A stretch of DNA of 64,000 bases from Mastigias papua (Eukaryota > Cnidaria > Scyphozoa > Rhizostomeae > Mastigiidae), in the NCBI GenBank assembly GCA_964019165.1, contig OZ025282.1, forward strand, positions 9,768,229 through 9,832,228. Direction: 5' to 3'. A program made the position numbers and the translations under genes. Below, piece after piece: positions 37,875-64,000 of this stretch. Within the stretch, counting starts at the first letter, position 1, and each line of letters opens with the position of its first letter. The notes under the pieces were generated by a model. It did no database searches, was not told the origin of the DNA, and worked only from the letters and a program-made list of their open reading frames with translations.

Positions 37875-38394
37875 TATTTTTTTGTTTGTTAACTTATTTT
37901 ATTTCGAATTTACTTCTAGCTATACATATATACATATATATATTATATACATTTACAACTAATCTAAATCGAAACTAATCTACTATATCGTAAATGAAAG
38001 GAAATAACTAAGGAAATAAATACATTCAATGCTAAATTTTAAAAGAAAAAGGATGTGATTGAACAGAAATTACAGGGTGTGATTAAATTTGCAAACGTAG
38101 CATTTGCAGGAAGGACCATCCCATTGTTTTATCATATGTTTGAAGCTGTTCAGGTTGTCAGCTGATTTTAGTTCATTTGGCAAACAGTTCCAGATCTGAG
38201 GTCCAATGGCTTTAAGGCTCTTAGAACCGAAAGTTACTTGATTTGGTCGAAAATGGCTTAAATTGTTAGGATTCCGAGAAGGATTCTTTGAAGTTCTTGA
38301 GCAGAAAATGCTTTGGATAAAAGGTGGATTCAAGTTTTTGATTGTCTTGAATATTTCGATGCAAAGAGTTCTCTGACGTGCAACTTGCATTGTG
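37875..38394 (-). pseudogene. LINE 3' end with reverse-transcriptase C-terminus
   Basis: On the minus strand the frame ends with RTLCIEIFKTIKNLNPPF, then FRPNQVTFGSKSLKAIGPQI, WNCLPNELK and SFKHMIKQWDGPSCKC followed by a stop at 38070. This is the C-terminus of a CR1-like or related non-LTR retrotransposon family (CIEI.KT...LNP.F...., GP.IWN.LP, F...I..WDG..CKC..C). A 3' untranslated region of about 190 bases with TA repeats follows and ends in an A-rich tract near 37880. Only the end of ORF2 is present, so the copy is 5' truncated. Codons upstream of about 38394 belong to an inverted duplication and not to the LINE frame. Confidence 0.85.
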
Positions 38395-38442
38395 CACTTT
38401 TTTGCAAGTTGCTCGTCAGAGAACCCTTTGCATCGAAATATT
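38350..38442. repeat. Inverted repeat with 40-base arms at the LINE 5' junction
   Basis: The left arm begins AATATTTCGATGCAAAGAG and the right arm is its near-perfect reverse complement ending in CTTTGCATCGAAATATT, with a spacer of about 13 bases. The arms differ at only about two positions. One arm is normal LINE coding sequence (the RTLCIEIF segment). The other is an inverted duplicate placed where the LINE copy is truncated. Confidence 0.9.
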
Positions 38443-38609
38443 CTATTTCGAACATATTGAACATATATTCGAACTATTGAGAAAGGCCAGTTTTCCAAGG
38501 AAAATTTTCCAGCTTATTTGTAATCTTGAATACAGTTTTCTATAAAGATATCAAACACATGCATTACCAGACATGTCAGCATTCTGCATAGTATAATTTC
38601 ATTCATTTA

Positions 38610-38874
38610 AAAGGTAAAGGTGAGTCCCATGTAAGGTTCCGTACTTTGGGGGAGTGCACGTAAGAAGGACACTTGTCCTGAGCCGCCGGCATAGTGAGGT
38701 AGGGTGGCCAGTTCCTTTCCTCGCTGCCTTTAACTTGCCCAGTGTTGCCACCAGGTACCCATTTGCTGCTGGGTGGACAGTGAGCGAGCATCCAAACTAT
38801 GATCCGAAGGTTTGGCTCGAACCATCGATGTTCTGCTCAGCAGTCAAGCGCTTTAACCACTATGCCACTCGTCC
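38610..38874 (-). repeat. tRNA-derived SINE copy A, full length with target duplication
   Basis: This is the reference copy of the family. On the minus strand it has a tRNA-like head with a B box GGTTCGAGCC (38814-38823), then a conserved central domain with GCTCACTGTCCACCCAGCAG, AAATGGGTACCTGGTGGCAA and GGAACTGGCCACCCTACCTC, and a tail CACCTTTACCTTTT. It is flanked by 14-base direct repeats ATTTCATTCATTTA (38596-38609 and 38875-38888), showing LINE-mediated insertion. ORFs across it are repeat artefacts. Confidence 0.92.
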
Positions 38875-39372
38875 ATTTCATTCATTTAGACAACGAATTA
38901 ATTGAATTGCAAATTTGGACTCAAGGCAGTTTTAGTGGTCCCGTTACTGAAAGCACCGTTGCTTTATCCATTTTGATCTTGGATCAGGGATAAATATAAG
39001 TTCTTTGAACTAGTAGCTTGCCTAAATGCTATAAAATGTCTATAAATTTGCCTATTGCCACACATTAGTTCTTCATGGTGTCAATAAGTACATAGCAAAT
39101 ACAGTAAAGGTACTTCAAAGCAATTTAATTCAAACGTGCGCAACAGTATTCTTCCACAAACCGGCTCAAGTACAAAGTTTTCCACACCATGCAACCCGAA
39201 AAATGGTCATTTTCGTTCAGTGAGACATCGCACTCTAGTTTACCCGATATACGAGCAATTTTGTTGGCAAGGCATGCACTGGCATGTTGATACGTTAATC
39301 TCTGGCTTGGGTACTCTAAAAGGGTAGAATACAATCCATATTTAACAGTCTTATGATATTTAAACATGCTTA

Positions 39373-39954
39373 CCCTATTTCCTCGAAGGAGCACACTCCT
39401 CGAATGAGCGCCCCCCTTTAGTAACGATTTACCAACAATAACGAACAGAATGAAAACAAGACAAATCAAACCACTTAAATCACACATGTGAAGACTGCTT
39501 GATCTATTGCTTGAAAGAGGGCCATGCCGGTCTGGACATATTCAAGGAACAGTTATCAATTTTGAGTGAACCAGACTTGAATCCATTTGAAAGGCTGGCT
39601 TCAGAACAGGATATTGCTGATGCCACACCAGAATCCAAGCTAATAGATATCGACGAAGAGGAGAAATTGATATTTTTCTTGTGGCCCTTTCCTGTATATT
39701 GCTTTGTAAGCTTTCCATTTTCATATGGTTTCCTGACTGATTCTCTTTTCTTTGTATTTCCTACCTCTTCATATGTTGCGTTTATGTGTCTACCCACAAC
39801 TGCTGGAGAAGATTGCGTCTGCATGTCTAAGAAATCAAATGAGCGCCCCCCCCCAAAGAAACAGATTTGTAAATGAGCGCCCCCTCGAATTACCGCCTCC
39901 CCTCGAATGATGACTTTAAATGAGCGCCCTGGGCGCTCTTTCGAGGAAATACAG
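39373..39954. mobile_element. TA-flanked mariner/pogo-like DNA transposon remnant
   Basis: The left tip CCCTATTTCCTCGAAGGAGC and the right tip, on the other strand, CTGTATTTCCTCGAAAGAGC form terminal inverted repeats. Both are flanked by TA (39371-39372 and 39955-39956), as in Tc1/mariner/pogo elements. Inside the ends the phrase TCGAATGAGCGCCCCC and variants recur several times. The 582-base length is too short for a whole transposase, but a coding remnant is present. Confidence 0.8.
39490..39687 (+). pseudogene. Probable transposase C-terminal remnant
   Basis: Inside the TA-flanked element a plus frame reads EDCLIYCLKEGHAGLDIFKE and then an acidic tail with LNPFERLASEQDIADATPE and IDIDEEEKL. 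It lies wholly between the terminal repeats. Its helical Leu-rich part and acidic tail would suit the end of a pogo/Tigger-type transposase, but I cannot confirm the family from sequence alone. The frame stays open to 39876 through hydrophobic, low-quality sequence that is probably not original coding. No catalytic DDE residues are visible in the part preserved. Confidence 0.45.
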
Positions 39955-39956
39955 TA

Positions 39957-42900
39957 CTTGGAGAAATTCTAGTGCATCAATACCGCTGATTCTGTGGATT
40001 ATTAGGAAAGAGATATCAGCGTCTTTATGCAGTTTTAGTTTAAAAATAGGCGTTTTTTCTTTGGCACTTAATCTCTTAGTATGATGATGATTAGAGGTTG
40101 AATTACTGCACTTTAAGCGTGCATCTTACTTGTCAACGAAGTGCATACGTAAGTAAAATGATTCCATAATAAGTTCCAAAGACTAGCATGACCTGTAAAA
40201 TGTACAATTTGAATGGATATTTATATTGGGCTTTATAAGCTCATATTGATTTGTAATCTCTGTAAATAATTGTTTTTGCTATGATTTTGTACGGCTGAAT
40301 ATTCCTCTTGCATAAAAAAGTACACACTTTTAGTACTAAGGGAAATAAGTGCTTGGCAGCCAGCAAAAGTATTGAGCAGAAAAGCAAATGCAGCAACGAC
40401 AGCACGATAATAGATTTTGGCCCGTAAACACAAATAAAGTTCTGAGTTGAGCTCCAGCTTAGGAAGGCTGTCATTTCAACCTGAGTTTGGGAACTAACTA
40501 TAATAAGCATAGATATGTAAAAGCCACTTAATTATTTGTGATACAATAATGATAAATTATATTGCTGGTACAGTCAAATAAGTTATTGCTCTAGTGCACT
40601 CCTGATAAACCATCATTCAAAGTAACTTACTAAGATGCCCTTGCGGCTCTCCATAGTAGCTGCAAAACTGCAGTCACTCCATACTTATTGTCATTGTCAT
40701 ATTGTCTCCAATAAAATTTCGATAAATTTGACATGATCACATGTCACTCTAAGTTATTTTGGATAACATATACACGCATACTTATAAAGTAACTGACAGA
40801 ATGCAGATGGCTGCCATTTTGGGAACTGTTAAAATTAGCAAAACTGCATATAAGATGTGAACGCCTTACAACCACCTGCAGCCGTTTAACTAGCTTCTAA
40901 GAAATTCATAGAAATACTTTGCCGTACGCAACCTGTAAAACTTGTAGATAGTTCAGTTGTTGAACATACTCATTCATTTACACATATACTTGCATGAATA
41001 AATATATAAACATATATATATATATATATATATATATACGACGTATTGTGTATGTTTATATATGCTTGTATAATGTGTTTTATATATTTATATAAATTTT
41101 ATAAAAATAATAACTAGTTTCTCTCATCTCTTGGTAAATATGCCGCTACAAATTTTTGCTTCCGTATTGTTCTAAGATCCCATATGTATTGAATACCCAG
41201 GTCTTTTATTTCTTTTGCATTCATGTTAAAGCACCAGGGGGTAGACATGATATTTTGCTGTTCTTGGAATCTTCTTCGTAATATTGTACTGTAGCGCGTC
41301 AGTTTTGTAAGTCGTTGAATTACATGTTGTGCTATGGATGTAAAAAATAATCTGAGGTCTCGGCAGCTGAAAGCAAGAACGCGGTTATATCGATAACTGA
41401 CAGCGTCAAATTCTCATGAAGTTGAACATTTCAAAGCTTTTGCTTTCCTTATGGCAAGTTGGAGCTGCAGTCTGCGCGAAATGTCTTTTTTACCTTTTAA
41501 TGGTGCAGTCCTTTCATCCTGGCCTTGTGCGATCCGACATTGCCATGGAAAAAATTGATGGTGTCCAATAATATTAAAATAGATAATAGTAGCGTCGTTT
41601 TGTTCAGGGGGGGGGGTGGGGTTGGAGGCGCACAGGCAATCTGAGCGTAGCGAGCATCAATCAGCTGGGAGGCCTGGTAGCTCCAAGTAGTGCTCAAAAA
41701 TGCATTGAATTGCTTGAGCTCGGTTGAATTCTAATACAATGCTCCAACACGATACAAAAAATGTTCAAGTTAACTATTCTAAGGGGGTACGGAATCACTT
41801 TTTGGACTTCCGTGGAGCTTCTCCCGCAAGCTACCTCCTGGCTTCGGACTTGGCTATAGCTTTTTCCACTGCAAATAAGAATTTATGTAAGCTGTCGTAA
41901 TTGAATTGCGGAAGGCTGCTACAAAGATATATAGTAGATTATGTGAACAGGGGCACATTTTCTTCCAGACTATGCAACGGGTGTGCTACATCAAATTATC
42001 AACAAATAAAATGTTTCCTTTTAAACAATGCTTCATTGTGATGTCATCTTAATACAGAGTTGCAGTGGAGAATACCACAACTTGCAACTGCATCTCGAAC
42101 AAAAATTACGTTTATTCACAAAGTTAGACTTTTCTGCAACCTCATGAATACAATTTCAAAGATGTCTTCCGGCCGTAAGCCGATTAGTGAGCATTTTCAA
42201 AAATATTTGGCCGATGGAGCACTGCAAATTCTTTACTTGGTACACCTGAATCCTTTGTTAAACTATTCTTTACTATGCACAAGACAAAAGGATCTTTCTT
42301 TATGCTCAACAGGCGGCTGTTGAAATGAAGGAAAAATGTTTGCACCCGGCCAATATTCTGACCAATCCCAGAGCTGCCATTTTGAACCTGGCAATTTTGG
42401 CGGGAAAATTTGAAGAATTTTTCTGACGCCATTTACTAGTCAATGAGCAGCAAAGATTAATTGTTGGCTTCTCAGAAACCATTCAATACGTATGCAAAAT
42501 CAGAAAATTACCAAGAGAGGAAAGAATTGCAGTTCGTGCCATTTACACAAATTAGTTATTTAATCAAGAAACATAATGCTCTTCCAATGGTTGTGCAACT
42601 ATGAAGAGAAAAACAAGAGCAAGTTGCCCCATTAAAGGTAGGCTATAGAGAAGATTGAATCAACTGTAGCGAAACCAGAAAGTTAAGGTACTTTAATTTT
42701 CATTCCATCTTCTCAGACGTAGGAAAATAGACGGAAAGCTCACCTTTAGCTCTTTAATTGGAAAATTATAGAAAATTTCATGACGTAAAGATCTAAACCG
42801 TTTGCTTCTTGAAGACTGACAGCATCATCTCAGTAAACGTTGACGCTTATTAGATGGCCAGTGGAGCATTTAGAAGGTCTGACTCTTTTATGAATGTCAT

Positions 42901-43579
42901 GCTAATCCGACGAATGACTAAACAACACGAATGGTTTGACTAGCAAAAGCCCATGAGATCATTCCTACAATTTTCCCTGTAACTATAAAAATTTATCAGT
43001 AGTGCTCTAGGGGTATATGGAATCTGAAGGCACTAGCAAACCGGATGTCTGTGAAATTAGTGTGAATACAAAAAAGCATATTGCAGTCAGGCACTGATAT
43101 GCAAAACCAACGTTCACTACAACGTATATTCAGCCTTCTTAACCTTGGACTAATAACAAGAAAAAAATTTTGTTGAAACTTCTGATATATGATTAAAAAC
43201 ACACCTTAGTACACAACTGACTATTTGCCATTTTCATCTGTAAAAAGAAAACAACGACGTGAACTGAAAAGAATGATTAAACATGTAGAAATTCGGAGTT
43301 GGTGCAGAGTTTGCTTATAGCAATAGCTATATTAAAATTTCGTTCACACTTCTTGTATCCAATTTAATATGCGATAAAAAAGAAACATATATTATGTCAC
43401 TTTTATTTAGAAAATCTGGCTCAAGCAAAATTAACAAGAGACAAAACTAAACACTGATATATAATAAAGGGAACATGAAATATACACGTATTGGTAAAGT
43501 AGGACTAGAAAGTAGTAAATCATGATAATTATGGTAAAAGTTATATTCCTAAATTATAGAATTGGTTAGTATACTAGAT
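39957..43579. other. Non-coding stretch
   Basis: Holds a short (AT)n tract at about 41010-41038 and a G-run at about 41608-41620. ORFs at 42060-42323 (plus) and 42184-42432 (minus) overlap on opposite strands with no recognised motif. No other element was bounded. Confidence 0.35.
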
Positions 43580-43890
43580 ATTTACAAGCACTGAATTTGC
43601 AATTAGGACCATTCCATTGTTTTTCTATACTTTGAACTTTTCTGATTTTTCTGTTGATATTTTTCCACATAGGCACACTGTTTCAGCTCTGTAGTCAAAA
43701 AGAATTCAGACTGGTTGGACTCAAAAACTGTTTGAATATGCCGGACAAGGGCTAGGCTATTAGGATATCTTAATGAATAACTTGAAGAATGTACTTTAAA
43801 GATATACTGCATAGATGGTGGATCTAGGCAATATACTGCTTGCAAAATCTCTATAAAAAGGGTTCCTTCACGGAGAAAGTGCATCATGTA
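43580..43890 (-). pseudogene. Decayed second copy of the WDG-CKC LINE
   Basis: The minus frame contains REGTLFIEILQAVYCLDPPS, followed by a segment related to the FRPNQVTFGSKSL region and, after frame disruption, MEWSNCKFSACK, corresponding to the IKQWDGPSCKCYVCK end of the 37.9-38.4 kb LINE. Substitutions and frameshifts show it is older than the other copy. Confidence 0.7.
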
Positions 43891-45429
43891 CTAATCTGAT
43901 CTCAAAAGCAATCACTACATGTACCTAAGTGATCGTTAGAGAGAAACATAGAGCTAGCCCTGAACAGTGTCTAGTGGCTCAGAAAGGATCTCTGGTAAAT
44001 CAAGTGAAGAGTAAGCGGTGCTCTGTACTTCGAATGCCTTACAAACCGTTCACTGCTCGGTTTAGGACGGGGAGATATCCAATTTGCAAGTGAACATCAG
44101 TTTTTTTCCGAGTGAAGAGTTGTCAGCTGTAGTATTCTCCACTGCAACTCATCGACAAGATAGCACCTCAAAGAAACATAGTGAAAATGAGAGCATCTTT
44201 GGCTAATACTTGCATACATATCCGCTGATTGGCCTAAACAAATGTCCACCTGTTGAGTATTTGGCTTCACTTTGATAGCTTCAAAAGGTGCATTACTTAG
44301 AGGATAGAAATTCCAAGGGTTTAGTAGCTTCTAAGGTGCTGTAGACAGTTGGTCTAAATTAGTTTCATGTATAAAAGACATGTAAACATCAACTTTAAAC
44401 AATGTCATATTATAATAATTATTATTATATAAGGGTTTGTTCATAGAATCCTGCTTATCGAGCCAGCTCACTTGGCAAGTTCACGTCTAACTGTTCTCCC
44501 CATGCAAAATTTGTTCACTGTTAATGTGAGAAGGCGGGATTGGAAGTAAAGTCTCACACACAAGCTCCTGAGATCTCAGTAAGTAGGTTGAGAACTTTCC
44601 CATTTTGACAGTACAGCCCGAATACAGGTCTAAATATACAGGTACAGTTCTACAGAGCTTTAGCCCTATAGAAACATCCATCGAAAGTTTCTCAACCAAG
44701 TGTTTTTAAAACACCTAATTGAGTCAATGAAGGCAATCAAATGTTATTTGATGTAGAGCTTTTTATAGCAAATAATTAATTATGCTTGGTAAGTCTTTGG
44801 GACGCTCGCTACCTCTGCCCTTGACCCAATACGATATTGAACAAAGCCTATTGGTGTTGATATCTGTTTTCCCAACTTTTATCTTACAAAGCATTATGGG
44901 TATATCAACGTTGATCCCTTCCTAATGAACATAAAGGGAATGAAAACAATAGTCTTCATGTATAAATTCATTTCATTTTAATATCTTTTTCATTTTAAAG
45001 ATGAAAAATATTTTCCAAAAAATACCTAACTGAATTATGTAACAAACTACACAAAATTTAAAAAATTGCAAACAAGACATGGAATCCAAAACAAAACCGA
45101 ATAAACACACATAGTCCTGTTACGTGTAATGTAATGGTAGGCTTGCGTGTTTCCATGTTGACAGGCGTTAGGGGCTTCTTGGCAAATCAGTACATTCATC
45201 TACGCCGTGAATCATACCTGGGATAAGCACAACTTGGTATCAATCTAGCGAAGTTTTTCATACTTGGCAAAGACGGTGTTGTACCTTACGTTTACTACTG
45301 CTGCAATGGTATTCTTTTCAATCTGTCATCATAAAATGAATGTAATTTTGCAAGGCAATATCCAGTGTTGCAGGGCAAAAACTTCTGACACCCCCCAATG
45401 AAAGTATGGAAGTTACGCCCCTGGTTTAC
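43891..45429. other. Non-coding stretch, nothing recognised
   Basis: AT-rich. A minus ORF at 44487-44699 (70 codons) has no motif. A short TAA/TTA-rich run lies near 44410-44430. Confidence 0.35.
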
Positions 45430-45860
45430 TGGACTTATGAATTATGCTAAATTGTATCTATCACTTAACACCATCCAGGGTTTATATAGGAGTATTGTCG
45501 AGCCGAATTTACAATATTGTTGCTCAGTGTGGGGATGTGCAAATAGGATCTGTTCTTGATGGGCTGCAGAGATTTAAAAATAGAGTAATTAGAATCAATT
45601 CTAATACTAATATGATGCCCCTGTGCCACTTCTGCTGTCACAACTAGGAGTTCTCTTTGTTTGTACCTAGTAAGGAAAGAGTCTGCAAAGCTAGTTTTCA
45701 AGCCGCTGATTAAGCTAGTACCAAGGTACATGCAAGATCCATAGAGATTTTCAGACTTATCCTCGTGTTTTGCGCAATACACATTGTGATTCGAAAATTC
45801 CATTTCTGCAGACAAGCGGCAGTCAAAATTGTTTAGCTTATAGAGAGGCAGAAATATGGA
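45430..45860 (+). pseudogene. LINE reverse-transcriptase fragment with frameshift
   Basis: Translating the plus strand gives LYRSIVEPNLQYCCSVWGCA in one frame, then after a frameshift near 45555 LDGLQRFKNRVIRI, and further on VLKPLIKLVPRYM and AEIWNNV. This order (Y.SIV.P...YC...WG, LQ..QNRA.R.I, ...K.L..L.P.Y, ...WN) is the thumb and C-terminal region of non-LTR retrotransposon reverse transcriptases. Multiple frame breaks make it a pseudogene. Confidence 0.75.
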
Positions 45861-46719
45861 ACAATGTAGATACTAGGTGAAGCAAATACAAACTCTGTTG
45901 AGCTTCGGTCACAACTATTAGCATGGAGTTTTCTTCATTCATTGCATATAGTAACATTAGACCGATATTTGTTACAGTACCCACCAAAAGAAACGTACCA
46001 TGTGATTTTTTCAGGCTCAATCGAGTTTAAAGTACAATTTCTTTTGGTGTGTATTGCCGTTCCCTAGGGAACTCCGAAGCTAGGTACAGAAAAACAACGG
46101 CAATCATTTCAGATCTTACTTACGCTTCATTTCTGTATATGTTATTCTGTACATTTCTGTATATTATAATTTTTAATGAGGTTTTGTGCTGCAAATCTCC
46201 AATGGGACGTTTCTATTGGTGGGTACTGTATTTAGGGGTGATCTATTACTTAAGCCTTTTGTATCTATTTGATTACTTTTAACTTTTATTAGTTTTGTAA
46301 TTAGTTTGTTTTTCACATTGCCCAGTGTAAAGCAGTAACATCTTACTGATTGGTTACCATGCACAGATAACTAAGATTGAAATGAAAATGAAACAAAATA
46401 GCAAATTCGTCTTCATAAGTGAACTGGTTCGATAGTCATAATAGAGCTCATATGAACAGGCTCTGAAAGGAACGAAGTGATGCCGTCAAAAGCATGTGCT
46501 ATGGTATAACTCAGATTATCAATCTCTTTGTTCTGTCATAATTTTGAGGTTGAAATATTAAAGGAAAAGTTTAGAACCTTACTGGTTTAATATTAATGGC
46601 ACTAGTGCTTTTATAAAAGAGAATGCTTGCAACGAAATTAAGGAGTAATAATCATTTTTGCAACATTTGAAGAATGTACTTCTTCTTTTTTGGCTTATAG
46701 AATACAGGAAGGTAAAGCA
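45861..46719. other. Non-coding stretch
   Basis: The left part may be further LINE 3' sequence. The ORF at 46049-46282 is T-rich and hydrophobic and is judged a chance ORF. Nothing else is recognised. Confidence 0.35.
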
Positions 46720-46850
<131 letters not shown>

Positions 46851-47045
46851 TGATAAGAATATCTACAGAACACCATTCATCAAGCCAGAAACTTGGAGAT
46901 AATCCTGAATGAACAGAAATATTTGCAGTTTCTTGCACCCATGACATCAGTGACATGAATAAAAAAGGCAAATTTGCATAATATACGAAAGAAAAACAGA
47001 CTCTTATCATGAGCACAAAATATGGTCCTTCAACATAGAGTTCCA

Positions 47046-62523
<15,478 letters not shown>

Positions 62524-63124
62524 CTAAAATACAGAATAGTTTTGTTTCTAGGTTGGTCAAGAAGGGGAAATGGGTATCTATTCGTTGGTTGTGTCATCTT
62601 ATAAAACTGTCTTTCCTTTGCTAATTCTCTTCCTCTCACTATTTTGCACCATCTGCTTGTTCTTTGGGGAATTGACAAGAAGCACCTACCTGGAAGTAAT
62701 CGAATTGTTATCACCATTAGTTATTACTGTCTCTATACTATTTGAAGTAAATTTATACAGTTTTCTTGAAAAGTGACCCAAAACATCTACATCTAATCTG
62801 GTCAGTTAAGACAAATCTTCACGGAGGCACTAATCTACATCTATGAAATCAGAAGAAATTAGCTTAGCCAAGCTATCGTTATAAGCAAGATGGAAAATAG
62901 TCCCATCATATTCCTTTAGACATAACGTGAGCCAGTTTTCCTATCAATGGCTATTCCATTGTGAAAGTACTTTCTGGAGGGAAAAACACTCTAATGTCCT
63001 TGGATTAGGAGCATCGATTCATTCTTGCTAAAGAGCATATTGTCAGTACCGACTTGGCCCACTGCATGTCATATGATACCATTGCACTTAAAGTAGACTA
63101 TAAAGTGAATGTCTTGTTATTACG
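62524..63124. other. Upstream intron or flank, nothing recognised
   Basis: Presumed intron of the lipoxygenase gene. No PLAT-domain exon was recognised on the minus strand. Confidence 0.4.
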
Positions 63125-63345
63125 TTAGCGGGACACCTATCCTGAGCCTTCGGCATAGTGAGGTAGGGTGACCAGTTCCTTTCCTCGCTGCTTTTAACTT
63201 CCCCAGTGTTGCCACCAGGTACCTATTTACTGCTGGGTGGACAGTGAGTGAGCTTCCCAACTACAATCCGGGGGTTCGGCTCGAATTAGCAATGTTTTGC
63301 TCAGCAGGCAAGCACTCTAACCACTTAGACCACTCGCCCATACAG
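63125..63345 (-). repeat. tRNA-derived SINE copy D
   Basis: Minus-strand copy with the family central domain (GGACACCTATCCTGAGCC, GGTAGGGTGACCAGTTCC, CCACCAGGTACCTATTTACT on the plus strand) and tRNA-like head ending ACTCGCCCAT. Its tail side is truncated near 63125, so no target duplication was found. Confidence 0.88.
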
Positions 63346-64000
63346 GGCGATATTACCTCCATCTAAGGGTTTTACTTTTTTGAGGGTGCCTGATAAAATA
63401 CTATATGAAATATCTACCAAATAGCTCTGTTTCGTTGGATGAAAATATTTCAGAACACAAATGAACAAATGTGGCAGACATTGATTATAGAACCCTGAAT
63501 AAAGCATGATCTCTTGATAAAAATTTTGTTGATACGGCCATATGATTAATGACTAATATATGTTAGCACTGAGTGACAACTACTAGCCATTTCAGAATGA
63601 ACTGTCCTAGGAATAATTCTTATGACTATATATTGTATTAACAACATAAACTATGGATAGTCATACTGAGAACTAGAGTTTTAGAGCTAATAATTTCAAA
63701 GACGTCAACCTTTGATTGGCCAAGTCCTATATCAAAAGCCACTTGTATACCATTTGAGCAATAAGCATGCACCATTATTCTACGTAATATCTTTAGACAG
63801 AATCCAGTTAGGCACACGTCCACTAACTATTTCTGTATTTATTGAACGTGCTTATATTAGTCAATAATAATGCATTAGATAACGGAATGAACAAACCGGA
63901 AGTTCTTCTATAGTACTTTTTACCCCATGAGCAGGACACTGTCCTAAATTCAGAAAGCAAAAAAATACATAGGTACATAAATCTTTTATAAGACATTGGC
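63346..64000. other. End of window, nothing recognised
   Basis: AT-rich. Minus ORFs at 63325-63507 and 63638-63823 have no motif; neither looks like a PLAT domain. Confidence 0.4.

Noticed and set aside
38070..38498. Whole 142-codon ORF as one LINE coding segment
   Set aside because: Codons upstream of about 38394 come from an inverted duplicate arm, so only the C-terminal part is true LINE frame.

Overview
The window is eukaryotic and very probably from a non-vertebrate animal. It is visibly AT-rich, has intron-split genes with GT-AG splice sites, long (TA)n, (GT)n and (ATC)n microsatellites, and many LINE, SINE and DNA-transposon remnants. A cnidarian or similar early-branching or marine invertebrate fits best. 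The LINE ends carry a Trp-Asp-Gly then CxCxxC terminus that I associate with cnidarian elements, but this is an inference and not a proof of taxon.

Two protein-coding genes can be identified. (1) At 15319-15756 (+) lies the terminal exon of an orthopedia-type (Otp) paired-class homeobox gene. It starts exactly at homeodomain residue 47 and ends with an OAR-type tail. The exon with homeodomain residues 1-46 was not found and is probably left of the window or in an unrecognised intron-separated position. (2) At 47046-62523 (-) lies the 3' part of a lipoxygenase gene. Nine exons were assembled by hand with matching phases and canonical splice sites, giving 554 codons of almost the whole catalytic domain without a stop or frameshift. 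The N-terminal PLAT region and start codon are not seen. The protein has an unusual iron site: the first canonical histidine position is Gly with a His one residue earlier, the fourth ligand position is Ser, and the C-terminal residue is Thr instead of Ile. This is the most interesting object in the window.

Layout: 1-15.3 kb is mostly non-coding, with a tRNA-derived SINE (about 6.2 kb) and a foldback PIF/Harbinger-like element with TTA target duplication (10.1-10.9 kb). At 15.3-15.8 kb is the Otp exon. At 20.0-20.6 kb is a tandem dimer followed by (ATC)n. At 27.3-27.9 kb are two large TA-rich microsatellites. At 29.7-30.1 kb is a MITE with long terminal inverted repeats. From 34 to 46 kb is a graveyard of mobile elements: SINE copies, at least four LINE reverse-transcriptase fragments, and a TA-flanked mariner/pogo-like element. 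From 47.0 to 62.5 kb is the lipoxygenase gene, whose introns hold a foldback element, an hAT-like element with 8-bp target duplication, a SINE containing a nested TIR element, a palindromic SINE fragment and a long (AT)n tract, plus an unexplained 147-codon ORF on the opposite strand. A last SINE copy is at 63.1-63.3 kb.

The two genes have no evident functional link. Most other ORFs of 60-110 codons look like chance ORFs in AT-rich DNA and were left out unless something in them is protein-like.
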